Below are positions 43,130-54,888 of a DNA stretch of 62,428 nucleotides, piece by piece (position 1 is the stretch's first letter; each line of letters begins with the position of its first letter). The position numbers and the translations under genes are program-made. Source of the DNA: Psilocybe azurescens (lineage: Eukaryota > Basidiomycota > Agaricomycetes > Agaricales > Agrocybaceae); the NCBI GenBank assembly GCA_023853785.1, contig JAJIRX010000990.1:1-62428 (forward strand), given 5' to 3'. The notes beneath the pieces are model-generated. The model was not told the DNA's origin and searched no databases. It worked only from the letters and a program-made list of their open reading frames with translations.

Positions 43130-45010
43130 TGGCTCACGAGCTACAATGGGAATCGGAGACACTGGTTCTGGGAAAGGCGTTCGGGATGAGAAAGTCGAAG
43201 CGGTAAGTGCGCCCCATCCTTCCTTTTCCTTGTGTTCGTTATTCTTTTCCATGATTCGCGTTTCCTTTCGCGTTCGTTTCGCGATATCCTTCCTTTTATC
43301 CGTCTCCCATTCACATGTACTTTGTATATTCCCCACCATATTTTACCTTACTCGGCCTCGTCTCTCTCATCCCTCCCTACTTAACTGATCCCAACTCCCT
43401 CTCACAGTATCACACAGTCAAGAGCTTCATAATAACCGCCGTGATATTCATAGACTCCGATGCACTCCTCATCGCGCTGATGCTGAGCTTCGTCGTCTCG
43501 GTGCCCAACCTCGCGTGGGGCTCGGACGATAAAAAGAAACGCGGTGACATATTCGATGACGTCCAGTACGCTTGGGGTGGTGGTATGTGGTTTTTTTCTT
43601 TCGTTTTACGCCATGTTACACTTCCTTCGTATGTACCCTATCTCTCGCGTCATACTGCCACGTCCATCGCTGGCTCTGTTCTCTTACCCACCCGCATACA
43701 TCCCGCTAACCACCTCTCACAGGTCCCACAGCTACGGCGTAAGCCTCCTCGCAGGCATACACCATCCTCGCACCACCCGCCCTCTCATCCGCGACCACGT
43801 CGTTTACATCCGTCCTCGGACTCGACACCGAGGATGAGGGCATGCCGCTCCTCTTGGACTTCGCCGATGACGACAACAGGAGCCAGATGGGGGCAACATG
43901 ATTTCAGGACGCACGCGTTCTGCTCGACGCTTGTACAGCCGTCGGCGTTGATGAAGAGGGGTGGCGGGCCAGTTCATGGAGTCGCCAACGTTCCCTGCGC
44001 CCTCTTTCCCTCGCATCACTGCGTCCTTGTGAGTCCCTGGTGCTCGGGGTGCTATGTCATTGTTCACGAAATCCGAGCGGAACGATAAATGACCCAAACG
44101 CAAACGGAACAGGGACAAGGGACCGGGACACGGCACAGGAGCAGGGATTAAAACAGCAAGCGGCCCCCGCTCCCGCCTGGCGAGTGCAACACGACAATTA
44201 TGATCCGTTCCCCAACAGTCCGAATGAAAACCGCGCGGATTTTCCAGCTTGGGGTGTCGGTGCTCCAACTGCTTCTGCTTCTGCTGGTGCGGCGCGAGGT
44301 GCTGGAAGTGTGGGTGCAAAGGATGGGGAGATGAGTGGTAGTGAAGATGAGGAGAGGGATGGGGATGAAGTTGAACGCACCCTCAATGGAATCTCGGGCC
44401 CCGAAAATGGCGCACATTCTCGTGCCTGTGCTCGTGCTCCCCAGGCACTCTCCGCATTCTCATAGCTCTGCATCACCCTCCGCGCCCTATACATACACTT
44501 TTACCCCTCCGCACACTTTTCCTCTCGGTCCACACATTCATAACAGTCCCGTTCTATGCCGGCCTACTTTCGCTCATCGTCGCATTGACGCCTTCATTAC
44601 AGTATACGCTGGAGTATAATACATGGATCAAGGCCCGTGAATAGGGCGGTTGGGATGCGTGGCAAAAGTGCGGTGCCAGTCACGCTTGTTGTGTCTGAAG
44701 GTATTTTAGGGGTGGGAAGGAGGCTGAGAGGGAAGGAGGCTGGAGAAAGGAAGGAGGGGGGCGGGGGAAAGGGGAAGGGGATAAAATGGATGAGGTATAG
44801 GAGGTATATACAGCGCGTCAAGGCTCTATTCCGCTTCGGGACACATTCAAACACGCAACGGAAGGATACACAAAGTACAAAGGAGGCAGCCGGCGAGGAA
44901 GCCGGTGTGCCGAAGATGGTGCTACTCGTAATCTCGGTGTACATACTGCTCACTCTGCTGATAGTCCTTGCGATGAAGAGCGATTGGCATGCTGTGTTTG
45001 AGGAGTGAGT
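43130..45010 (+). pseudogene. Auxin efflux carrier family, copy 3, pseudogene (exons 4-6 only)
   Basis: Starting inside exon 4 (LVLGKAFGMRKSKR up to a GTAAGT donor at 43205), it continues with exon 5 (SDALLIALMLSFVVSVPNLA, 43450 on). It then has the low-complexity loop (ENRADFPAWGVGAP, EMSGSEDEERDGDEVE, in one frame here) and the start of the second membrane half, ending KSDWHAVFEE at 45005. Exons 1-3 and the last exon are absent. On the left it joins synthetase remnant B, on the right remnant C. Its in-frame loop shows that copy 1 changed frame near 18500. Confidence 0.8.
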
Positions 45011-45436
45011 GATTTTGTTCTTTTTTCTTTTATTCTCTATATGTACTGTGTTATGTGTTGTGAGGGCGGCATGTATGCGCCTTTTATTTTCTCCTTTCTA
45101 TTCCTTTTCTTTTTTGGAGCAATTCTATAACCTTCCTTTCTTCGTCATTCGATCGCTTACCGTTTGTGGTTCTTTGATCCCGATCAATCGACTGTTCTTC
45201 CATTCCTTTTCTCACCCCTTTCTTTCTCCTTTGCTCTCACTCACGCAGGCCGGTATCCGTCATCGTCATCACCCTCCTTCTACTCCCGCCCCGTCCCGTC
45301 ACCTCACTCTCTTTTCTCATTCATCCAAGAGTTGCCTCTGTCGTGCTTCAAACTGCAGAGGTTTTCTCTTTCAGAACACCCACAAAGGCATACAGCCCGC
45401 GTTCCCGCGCCCTCGCTGCACACCAAATTCAAAATC

Positions 45437-46629
45437 ATGGCCTCATCCATACCCCCCACTGCCCACCGTCTCCGGCACCGATCCCTCCAAATGTGTCTTG
45501 GACTCATTTAGGATATCTACCGACAACATCCTCTCGAATGCACTGCCGCCTAGGCTGGAGCAGCCGTCAACTATGTGAAGAAGGGAAAGGATTTTACAGT
45601 TGCGTTCCCCGGTTCCAACTCCCGGGAAGTTCGAAGAGACAGCGGGGCTAAAGTCGTCGAAACGTACGTCTTCCGTACTCTCCGATGTAATCATACAAGG
45701 ATAGACACTCAACTCATACCCGCCCCGCACAGCTCCAGCCGGCAGAGTGGGTCGGATCCGAGATGAACGTCCATCTACATGACGCGTGACAATCGTTGGC
45801 GCGGTCGAGAGCTACGAGAAATCCAATTCGAAGTGATATACGTCGTATCTTCCCAGTATGACCCTCATCTCACGAAATTTTTAAAGTTTTCGAACCAATG
45901 TACTTCCCCTCGGTATCCTCGCTTGTGCACATCAACACGAGCTCATACAGGGAATGAGTACAGCGATGGGCACAGCGGTGTTCCTGGATGAGATTGGAGT
46001 TGTCAAGGAGGCGGGGAATGCGATTAGAAGCGGATGACGACGAATGAGGAGAAGTATAAGGCAATGGTGGATCCGGAGAAGACGCCGCTTGAGATTGAGA
46101 TTATGCATGCCAAGACCCACGATATGGAGGTGCGTTGGCTTTCTTCCCTTTCTTCCAATTCTTTTCGTCAAGCTAACATTCGTCAATTTATTCTCGCTAG
46201 AATTAGCATATACACATTCAACTGGATCCGCGTGAAATTCTTCGATGGCGACACCGGCCCTACCTCCGATATGCACTCCGACTCGCATCCATATCCTGCA
46301 AAACCTCGCTCTCATCGCTCTCCTCCCTCTTCTCTTTTCCCTTCCTCTCTTCCTACACGCGTGTACACGGTATTGCGTTCCTCCTGGCCACATACCCGGA
46401 CGTCGTGAAGACTTCGATGAGGACCCAGAAGCCGAGTGGCATTGTGCCGTTCGCGTTTAGACTGGCGCATGCGATCAGCAGTGCATAGGACGCGGTTACT
46501 GTGGAGGGAGGAGGAGGAGAGGGCGCGTGCGCGTGCGCGAGCAAAGATGATTTTGTATGAGTGTGCGAGGGAGGTATTGGGCGGTACGGTGTGATGGATA
46601 TGTTGAGTTTGCAGCCGTTAGAGAGGATG
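45437..46629 (+). pseudogene. Cytosolic arginyl-tRNA synthetase remnant C
   Basis: This has the same architecture as remnant A: the N-terminal exon begins with ATG at 45437, but its frame is lost after about 20 codons. Pieces of the VHLHDA-type and FKVFEPMYFPS segments, the MTTNEEKYKAMVDPEKTPLE segment and the C-terminal end (RLAHAISSA, LSLQPLER) are readable. The central Rossmann fold is missing just as in A, so the large internal deletion predates the segmental duplication. The normal stop is gone after LERM. Confidence 0.8.
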
Positions 46630-46820
46630 CAGACTGGTAAGTCTTTCTGAGTCTGGAGATGCTCTCTGGTGTTCGACGCTCGAGAGCTGACCCGATCGTC
46701 CAATTTCCAGGTCGTACGATGGTATCGTTCTGGGATCACACTTGAATGTGAGCTTCACCGCCTATGAACACCCGTATTGTGTAAGCCCATTGCATCCTTC
46801 TGCTATACTCAAGCGCACAG

Positions 46821-46990
46821 GCTGCTCATCGTCACTGTTTGTCGGCCTCTGGATGACCACCTTGATGTAATCCGGTACATGCACCGCATCGATATACTCC
46901 CACTTCCTCTCCCGCTCGCATACAACCCCATCCCTCAGGCTATCGTTAGCCGTAACACCACTCCACCAATCACATATACACCGACATCCC
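46821..46990 (-). pseudogene. Third copy of the short convergent ORF
   Basis: The KWEYIDAVHVPDYIKV core is readable on the minus strand. A TGA stands early in the frame and the terminal stop has become CAG. It mirrors 36137-36301 in the other duplication copy. Confidence 0.45.
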
Positions 46991-47728
46991 GATCTATGTA
47001 TACATCCACATTTCTTTCAAAGCCCGCCCGCCAGTACCCAGCGCGCGCTCTGGACTTGGCATCGGGTCTGTTATTTTAGCGACGCAAAACCATGTTGACC
47101 TATAGACAACACTGTATAACAAGAGATCATGTGCCCTTGAATGAAGGGGTGAGTGTACGACCCCATTTTCAATCCTGGTCCGAGCTGTCCCCGTCTCTTC
47201 CTCTCCGGAGCCTCCGCTTGCCCTCTCGGTTTCAATTTCAGTTCCTATCAACAGCCTTCCTCCTGTTCGCAGAAGCCTCCCACTCACCACATAGTATTTC
47301 GGTCCTTACGTCGGTCCAATATGACGACCTCTTCGCTTCTTTGTATTGCTCCTTTTCCGTATATATATAACCGCCGTGCTGATAAGCATACAGTATGCGT
47401 TACGCTACGCAGAGCTCAATACCCCGCCTCTCATCGCCTCACCTGCTTTCGATATTCGAGGAGTCTCGACTCTCGAGGCGACTCAGGCAACCATATGTGT
47501 AACTGCTGGAGGAGCACTGCAATTTTTTCTTCATACTTGAAGTTACATCTACTCTTTTATACATACTACACCAGCACGTTCTAAGTATGCAAGCACGACC
47601 TAGCGCACACCCAACTTGTGCTACTATCGACGCTCATACCCTTGACTGAAACGTCGAGCATCCGTCAAAGCTACCGTCCACCTCTTTCATCAGAGTGCCT
47701 TGTCTTGGCTGAAGTCAATCATTTTTAA
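46991..47728. other. Duplicated non-coding spacer
   Basis: This is the counterpart of 36302-37035. No gene, repeat or structure of its own was seen. Confidence 0.5.
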
Positions 47729-50318
47729 TTATAACTCGCCTTCATCCGTTGTATAGGCATCATCCGTATAAGATGTGTACCAACAAAAACTGATATCACC
47801 CTGCAATATTCTCCTAGATTCCCGAGTCCTGAGCTCCGACAGCCAGTCTTTTAATGAGTCAAGCTCTGGGGATGAAAGGGAAGAGCGGTCATATTTCTGT
47901 ATGATAAAAATGAGTACAATAAAAATTGTGGAGTTACCCTTCTAACATACCTTTAAGAAATCTATAGCTAGAGAGCAGAACCCAAACGGCGGTCTCCATT
48001 GACGCCGAGGATGTATCTTGGGATACAGGTAATGCAGTGCACGTAGCGTATTCAAATTCCGTTGTATCGGAAGCGCATAAGGAAGGCACTTGATAAACGG
48101 TAGAAAAATTTTTCTTCGTGATTGTTTCCCAGCCCGAGTGTCCTTCAAAATCGACGTTCAGCGCAGCGTATTGATTTTTACGAGCATGGTAAGAAGGAAT
48201 GTGGCTAGATGAGGATACCAGTCGTAAGGACTGATGATTGAGTATCCCTCCTTGTTCAGCACTTGTTCGTGGAACTCAGAATATCCATTTGCAAAAGTCG
48301 GCAGCCCCCCCGAAATCAACAAGCGGAAGGACCAATTGATCCAGAGTCTTCTCCTCAACGACGGAGTAAGTCCCACCATGGGATGGAGGGATTATATGCA
48401 AAGATACCGACGGAATGGAGTTGCTATTGCTATACATCCAAAGATTAGAATAGGCATCTGTGAAGTGTGGCAAGTAGGCGATTTCGAATATTCGTTTCGC
48501 AGCGTATAGCATTGTTTGAGGAAGGTTACTATCGTGATCTTTGATAACGTCTTTGCTGGGTCCGGTCTGGTATTATGGATGGCAGCAATAAATTAGGGAC
48601 TGTAATATGATGATATTGGCACTCACAAGCTGCCTGTTAAACCAGCCCAACGCTCCCAATACCAAATTGATGGAGTATCTTTGGCGGCATAAACGATCCC
48701 AGAGCGATCTATCCATTATGATATTGAATATTTCCATTTTCTTCGGATCTTCAAAGTATTCTTTGGAGTGTATGTCCGCAACTTGACTGTATCGTAAGAA
48801 ATAATTGGCCATATCTATGAGCCGGTAGCCCCGTTGAAAAACCATTGGTCATTGCTGTGGAGTACCCTGTTGAAGATCTGGGCACTGAAACAGACTATAC
48901 GATGGTTCCATGTTGTGATATGTTGATTTTCTTCACAATGGCCATGGAAATTATGTGGGATGCTCGAAAAGACTGGACCTATAGTCTTTATAATCCCTGA
49001 ATAGCCTCTTTCACCGCGGGAGAAATTAAGGTATATCAAGTCAGAGAGGTGTTGAAGATCAGATATAATGGTATCCAGACCGATATTCGTTAATTCCGAC
49101 ATCTCGATGCTATACTCTGAGGAAGATTGAAGGTTGTGTAAAGCCAAGTATCCCAAGGTTGCTGAGTTTTCGGGCAATCGGTCCACTATCTGCTTCGCTG
49201 AATTTTTTGAGCAATGGTGAGAATGTCTATGAGAGACTGGGCTTGAAATCGGTGCATTTCGTGCCAATCTGGATCAGAGGCCAATACATGTTTCAGCATG
49301 GCAACAACATCCACGACAGCGCTCGTAAACCAGTACACGTGACTTGCTTGGGCGACATGCGAAGGATTTCGAGCGAAGGTCGCGTGAAGGCTTTTGCAAA
49401 GTTCCTCTAATGGTTCGACAATGGCATAGCGTCCGAACCACCACAACCTTTTCTTAAATTCCAAGAGGATCTTACGGTAGGTTGATAGTCCTATACTGTC
49501 AGAAAATGTGTATATCAGTGTCTTTGTATATATTGCATAAACAAAATGCTAACGCGCTTACCGTGCTATAGTCCGCTCGGCCCGCGGACTATCGAGAAAA
49601 ATATCGATTCCAAGCCTGAGAATGGCACACACAGACTCACGACCAATGGCACTCAAATCAATTGCATACTCTCCTGACCTTGATTCATCCTGGAGAAATT
49701 CCTTGAACGATAGGTGGCAGAACGAAATTGATGCCTCTACCAATGGATACCCAAAGATCGGCTCCAGTACACGGAACTCCTCGGGGTATTCAGCCTTGTT
49801 GATTTTGATCAAGGAGCTTAAGGCCCTGAACACGAGTTGAATTTCTCCCCAATCCACTCCCAGCATTTCCTGAATCGTTTTTCGCTAAAATAGAGCAAGA
49901 TGCCACCAAGGACACGTTTCATTGTGTTTGGACGGGGATATGACGACAGGATGGTGGCGTAGAGTTTATCAAGATCCGAAAATGCCGAAGCACGATGTGG
50001 TCCAGGCGTTGTCAATATGGCGAGTTCCGGGGTGGCATTTCGGGGAGGAAACCGCTCGGCAGAGTCATACATTGCATCAGCAGCGATATGCTGCCCCAGA
50101 ATGTGCAGTCCTGTTACGTCGGAATCAGTGTAAATGCTCGGTATACGGTGTCTACTGGCGTTCACCTAGGTCCCTTCCTCCGTCGTAGTAAATTTCTTCT
50201 GCTACTTGATGAAAGCTCCTCCGGTAATCATGACATTTCTCGCGCCTTGGAATTGCTGCATACCCGAGATCTGAGACCGATGAGAGCGAATTGTGGAATA
50301 TTTCTCATCTTTGGGCAT
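47729..50318 (-). pseudogene. NLR protein, right copy, NACHT domain deleted
   Basis: The start (50318, GMQQFQGARNVMITGG) and first intron match the left copy, but a missing base after MITGG brings a stop. Exon 2 runs LHILGQHIAADAMYDSAERF and then, after CCACCCCGG, jumps straight to ILTTPGPHRASAFSDLDKLY. The P-loop, Walker B and the rest of the ATPase (about 700 bases in the left copy) are lost. The C-terminal region is partly readable, with the same introns. The last exon (KYDRSSLSSPELDSLKDWLS to stop 47729-47731) is open here but frameshifted in the left copy. No functional switch protein can be made. Confidence 0.8.
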
Positions 50319-51127
50319 CGTACTATGGCTTTGCGAAGGAAGGAACAGTTGCCCACGATGCATACGGCGTGGGGCAGCACCGAAGTTGAGTTAATTCGCA
50401 CGGCCATGTGCCCTAGGGAGGTTATGCAGTACGATGTAGCGAAGTGCACTGCAATGCACTGGATATAAATACTACTAGTCACCTTATCTTGCACATGTCT
50501 AAATTTACCCTTAAACGGTAACCCAGTGGCACTGATGATCTTGACACCAGTAGGACTGTGGAAAGATGAGGAAGAAGGTAGTCAGCTATGTCGCCCACAC
50601 CACATTATCGCATCACAGAGTCAGACTACACAGCTTTGTTGTATTTCTGACAGAGTCTGCTGGCCGGACAAATGTGCATGCAGTCTTAGTATTGGGGCGC
50701 CCGTACAACTACCGTGACAGAGAGAGCTGGAAGCAATGCACATGTGGGCAGTGCTATCCTGTTCACAAAGTTAATTTGGTCACTATACAAGCTCCTCCTA
50801 TGGTGAAGCCTGTGATACTCATATTGAACCCTGGTCAAGCAAGGGTGTTATTGTTAGAACCTCCAGTCGATAGAGTCCTCCTATCTTTATTGAAGTGTTT
50901 ACTGTTTAAAGTGATATCAGACTCAGAGAATAATTATGGCCTTGCCAGCACACATCTCACCAGCACACATTCCAGTACCTTTACTTGGTTGAGTCATGGA
51001 CATGGCTGTGATCAAGCTTTGTTGTCAAAAGGTCACTACCAAACACTGTTATGATCAACCGACTAATGAACATTTTTATTTGCAGCGCTCCTTGAGAAGG
51101 TTCAGGTACTTCCCTTCATTTTAATGG
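50319..51127. other. No recognisable gene
   Basis: This is the upstream side of the right NLR and the right end of the duplication. Nothing beyond the alignment with 40451-41470 is seen. Confidence 0.45.
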
Positions 51128-51555
51128 GCAGAGTCCACATGGGACAGTGATCAAATGATGTACCATATGGAATTTGAATTATTTATGATCTAATGTGTCA
51201 CACAGCCTGAAAGAGACTCACTAAAAAGCCAATTATCTTGTGCTTGTCACGGTGTCAAGTGAGGGCCTAAAATTCTCATGTGAGGTACAGTGTCAAGTGG
51301 GCCCATCCCTGATACACCAAACACTGGCCCTGTGGGGAAATTTTTGATTTCGGCAGCCGGTTTGCAGCAAATTTGGCACTGGCTACTGCCATTCTAATGA
51401 CCATTCCATGGGATATTTTCATCCCTATTTTGATACTTTTACCATAGTTGGTTTACTAATTTAGATTCAATTGTAGGGAAAATTGGGGGAAGAAATAGAG
51501 CCAGAGGTCCACTCCAATTTATCCAGTTTCCTGGCTTCATGGACACTGCAATTAA

Positions 51556-52612
51556 GCATTGAAATACAGAATGGCCTCCGCTTTTTCAGAATTTTAAATT
51601 ACATTCAATACATATTTATATGCAGCTCCGTTCTTTCAAGAATAAATGTTCATTTAAAAATGGGGTAAATATGTAGTAAAATAGGTAAGAAATTTATGTG
51701 GTTTCCAAGCTATATGGCCTCCGCCACCAGCCATTGAAGCACAGAATGGCCTCCGCTTTTGCAGAATTTTAAATTACATTCAATACATATTTTTCATGCA
51801 GCTCCATTCTTTCAAGAATAAATGTTCATTCAAAAATGCGGTAAATAGGTAGTAAAATAGGTATGGAATTCATTTTTTTCACTAGCTGTATAGCCTCCGC
51901 CACCAGCCATTGAAGCACAGAATGGCCTCCGCTTCTGCAGAATTTTTAAATACATTCAACACATATTTTATATGCAGCTCCAATCTGTCAAGAATAAATG
52001 TTCATTCAAAATTTCAGTAAATAAGTAGTAATAAAGGTATTGAATTTATCTGTTTCCTAGCTGTATGACCTCTGCTATCAGCCATTGAAGCACAGAATGG
52101 CCTCCGCTTTTGCAGAATTTTTAAATTACATTCAATACATATTTTTATGCAGCTCCATTCTTCAAGAATAAATGTTCATTCAAAAATGCGGTAAATAGGT
52201 AGTAAAATAGGTATGCAATTCATCTGTTTCACTAGCTGTACGGCCTCCGCCACCAGCCATTGAAGAAAAGTATGGCCTCCGCTTCTGCAGACTTTTCAAT
52301 TGCATTTAAAACATATGTATCATATGCAACTTCATTGTTTCGTAAGTGAATGTGCATGTTAAAAACACAGTGTACAAGTTACAAAATAAAAACACACTCT
52401 ATGCAGTTTCTTAGATGTATGGACTCCGCCATCATGCATTGAAGGGCAGTACAGCCTCCGCTTCAGCTGAATTCTTAATTACATTCAATCAATATTACCA
52501 ATCTTTGTAAATTGATACAAGAATGTTACCTCATTGGTGGCCAGATCAGTCACTTTGTTTGTATTCCTAGTATGATCAACAGAGGCGGCCTCCGCTTGAA
52601 TGTCAAAAACTT
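51556..52612. repeat. Tandem array of 175-179-bp units in the left foldback arm
   Basis: Unit starts (CCATTGAAG or GCATTGAA) fall at 51556, 51731, 51907, 52082, 52257 and 52436. Each unit contains CAGAATGGCCTCCGCTT, GAATAAATGTTCATT and GTAGTAAAATAGGTA, and ends with GCCTCCGCCACCAG. Units 1-4 are close to each other. Units 5 and 6, toward the centre, are diverged. The inverted counterpart occupies about 53735-54470 in the right arm. Confidence 0.9.
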
Positions 52613-53711
52613 ATACTCTCCTACCCCATTGGCCTCTAGGTGCCATTGGAGACCTTAAATCAATCTTGGAACATAACCTGTTGAACTAATGGTCTTCTTT
52701 ACAATGTACAGGCACTTAATCATATCTTTTGCTGAGGTGTACTCATCATCCTAAAGTTCAGGTGTTGCATATCCATTTATTGGCTGTACGGATAAGCTAG
52801 ATAAAAACATCATTAGAAAGCTCCAGATACTTCGATTCTAAAGCATCTTTTACAGACAATTCCAATGATGGTAAAGATATTTATTGTCGCAATATGGTAG
52901 CCCATGGTGATTTTGGGCTCTCTGTGAAACATATAATCAAGATTCCTAAGTTATTACAGCTCATATAGTTCCATAACTGTGAAGGCATAATCAGCAAGCA
53001 CTTCAGAGTAAATTCTCATGAAATATTTAGATGTAAGAAGTTGTTTTCAAAATGGGTTTGAAAGTTGCTAGAATGTGTTGTTATGAACCATTGCAAACCT
53101 TGGTTGATTTATGGCCCAAAGGTGCTTTTTAACATTGGCCTAAACAATTATTTCGAGTCAAATATATCAAAGAATATATTATTCTGTCACTATCTATCTA
53201 GGTTTTGAAGTCATAGAGTACCTGCAAGAAGCATAACATTCTCTTTACAACTCTCAAGTTGAGCTCGAGTCAGTGTGCCGCACTTCACCAATTTAGGCAA
53301 TAACAAGTATATGAATACAATGTAATAATTTTATATTAGCTCTGATCTACACACTACAAAAATCTTCAGAAATATGCTGCCGCAGATTGTATGGTCTCAG
53401 AATAATTCAAATTTCAGAAGACTTGAAGAGAAAATGAAGTGCAATCAAGGGTTTGACCATGTATGTGGTATTGTACAGTATTAATTAAGATTAGATTGAC
53501 ACCTTGCCATTAAAAAGGCTGGGGGTCAATGTCAGAGAAAAATGGGACAGCAGAGATTATATAAGAGCTATTTACAATAAAATATATCAGTCCATACATG
53601 TTTCTCTAAGTGGGTGGGAAAATGGCAGCCAAGGAATGATACTGTATGTGGCTCTCCTCAGTCTACAACTCAAATCTTCTGTCCATGGAAAGGTTGCATA
53701 GATTTTTTGAA
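52613..53711. other. Centre of the foldback element
   Basis: This AT-rich single-copy-looking sequence has no supported coding frame, no cargo gene and no internal inverted repeats that I could see. Confidence 0.5.
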
Positions 53712-54888
53712 TCAATGGTAATTGAAAATTATGCAAAAGCGGAGGCCATACTTTTTCTTCAATGGCTGGTATGGAGGCCGCACAGCTAGTGAAACAGATG
53801 AATTGCATACCTATTTTACTACCTATTTACCGCGATTTTTGAATGAACATTTATTCTTGAAAATGGAGCTGCATGAAAATATGTATTGAATGTAATTTAA
53901 AATTCTGCAAAAGCGGAGGCCATTCTGTGCTTCAATGGCTGATAGCAGAGGTCATACAGCTAGGGAAACAGATAAATTCAATGCCTTTATTACTACTTAT
54001 TTACTGAAATTTTGAATGAACATTTATTCTTGACAGATTGGAGCTGCATATAAAATATGTGTTGAATGTATTTAAAAATTCTGCAGAAGCGGGAGGCCAT
54101 TCTGTGCTTCAATGGCTGGTGGCGGAGGCTATACAGCTAGTGAAAAAAATGAATTCCATACCTATTTTACTACCTATTTACCGCATTTTTGAATGAACAT
54201 TTATTCTTGAAAGAATGGAGCTGCATGAAAATATGTATTGAATGTAATTTAAAATTCTGCAAAAGCGGAGGCCATTCTGTGCTTCAATGGCTGGTGGCGG
54301 AGGCCATATAGCTTGGAAACCACATAAATTTCTTACCTATTTTACTACATATTTACCCCATTTTTAAATGAACATTTATTCTTGAAAGAACGGAGCTGCA
54401 TATAAATATGTATTGAATGTAATTTAAAATTCTGAAAAGCGGAGGCCATTCTGTATTTCAATGCTTAATTGCAGTGTCCATGAAGCCAGGAAACTGGATA
54501 AATTGGAGTGGACCTCTGGCTCTATTTCTTCCCCAATTTTCCTACAATTGAATCTAAATTAGTAAACCAACTATGGTAAAAGTATCAAAATAGGGATGAA
54601 AATATCCCATGGAATGGTCATTAGAATGGCAGTAGCCAGTGCCAAATTTGCTGCAAACCGGCTGCCGAAATCAAAAATTTCCCACAGGGCCAGTGTTTGG
54701 TGTATCAGGGATGGGCCCACTTGACACTGTACCTCACATGAGAATTTTAGGCCCTCACTTGACACCGTGACAAGCACAAGATAATTGGCTTTTAGTGAGT
54801 CTCTTTCAGGCTGTGTGACACATTAGATCATAAATAATTCAAATTCCATATGGTACATCATTTGATCACTGTCCCATGTGCAGAGTCC

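Larger units (their letters stand above)
45290..51127 (+). repeat. Segmental duplication, right copy
   Basis: This is the partner of 34600-41470 in direct orientation. It is about 1 kb shorter, mainly because the NACHT-coding part of the NLR is deleted. Its right end is interrupted by the foldback element at 51137. On the left, homology begins in the leader of the synthetase remnant, just right of carrier copy 3. Confidence 0.85.
51137..54879. mobile_element. 3743-bp foldback element with a perfect 9-bp target duplication
   Basis: The arms 51137 to about 52306 and about 53712 to 54879 are inverted copies of each other over some 1.17 kb, highly similar throughout. The element begins ACATGGGACAGTGATC. 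GCAGAGTCC stands directly outside both ends (51128-51136 and 54880-54888). A 9-bp duplication is the hallmark of Mutator-like elements, and long arms built of tandem units are the hallmark of foldback elements. The 1.4-kb centre has no transposase frame (the longest is 65 codons). It must have moved with help from an enzyme encoded elsewhere. The superfamily assignment is inference from the duplication length. Confidence 0.9.

Noticed and set aside
53504..53701. 65-codon frame in the foldback centre as cargo gene
   Set aside because: Too short, no domain, and composition matches the surrounding AT-rich DNA.
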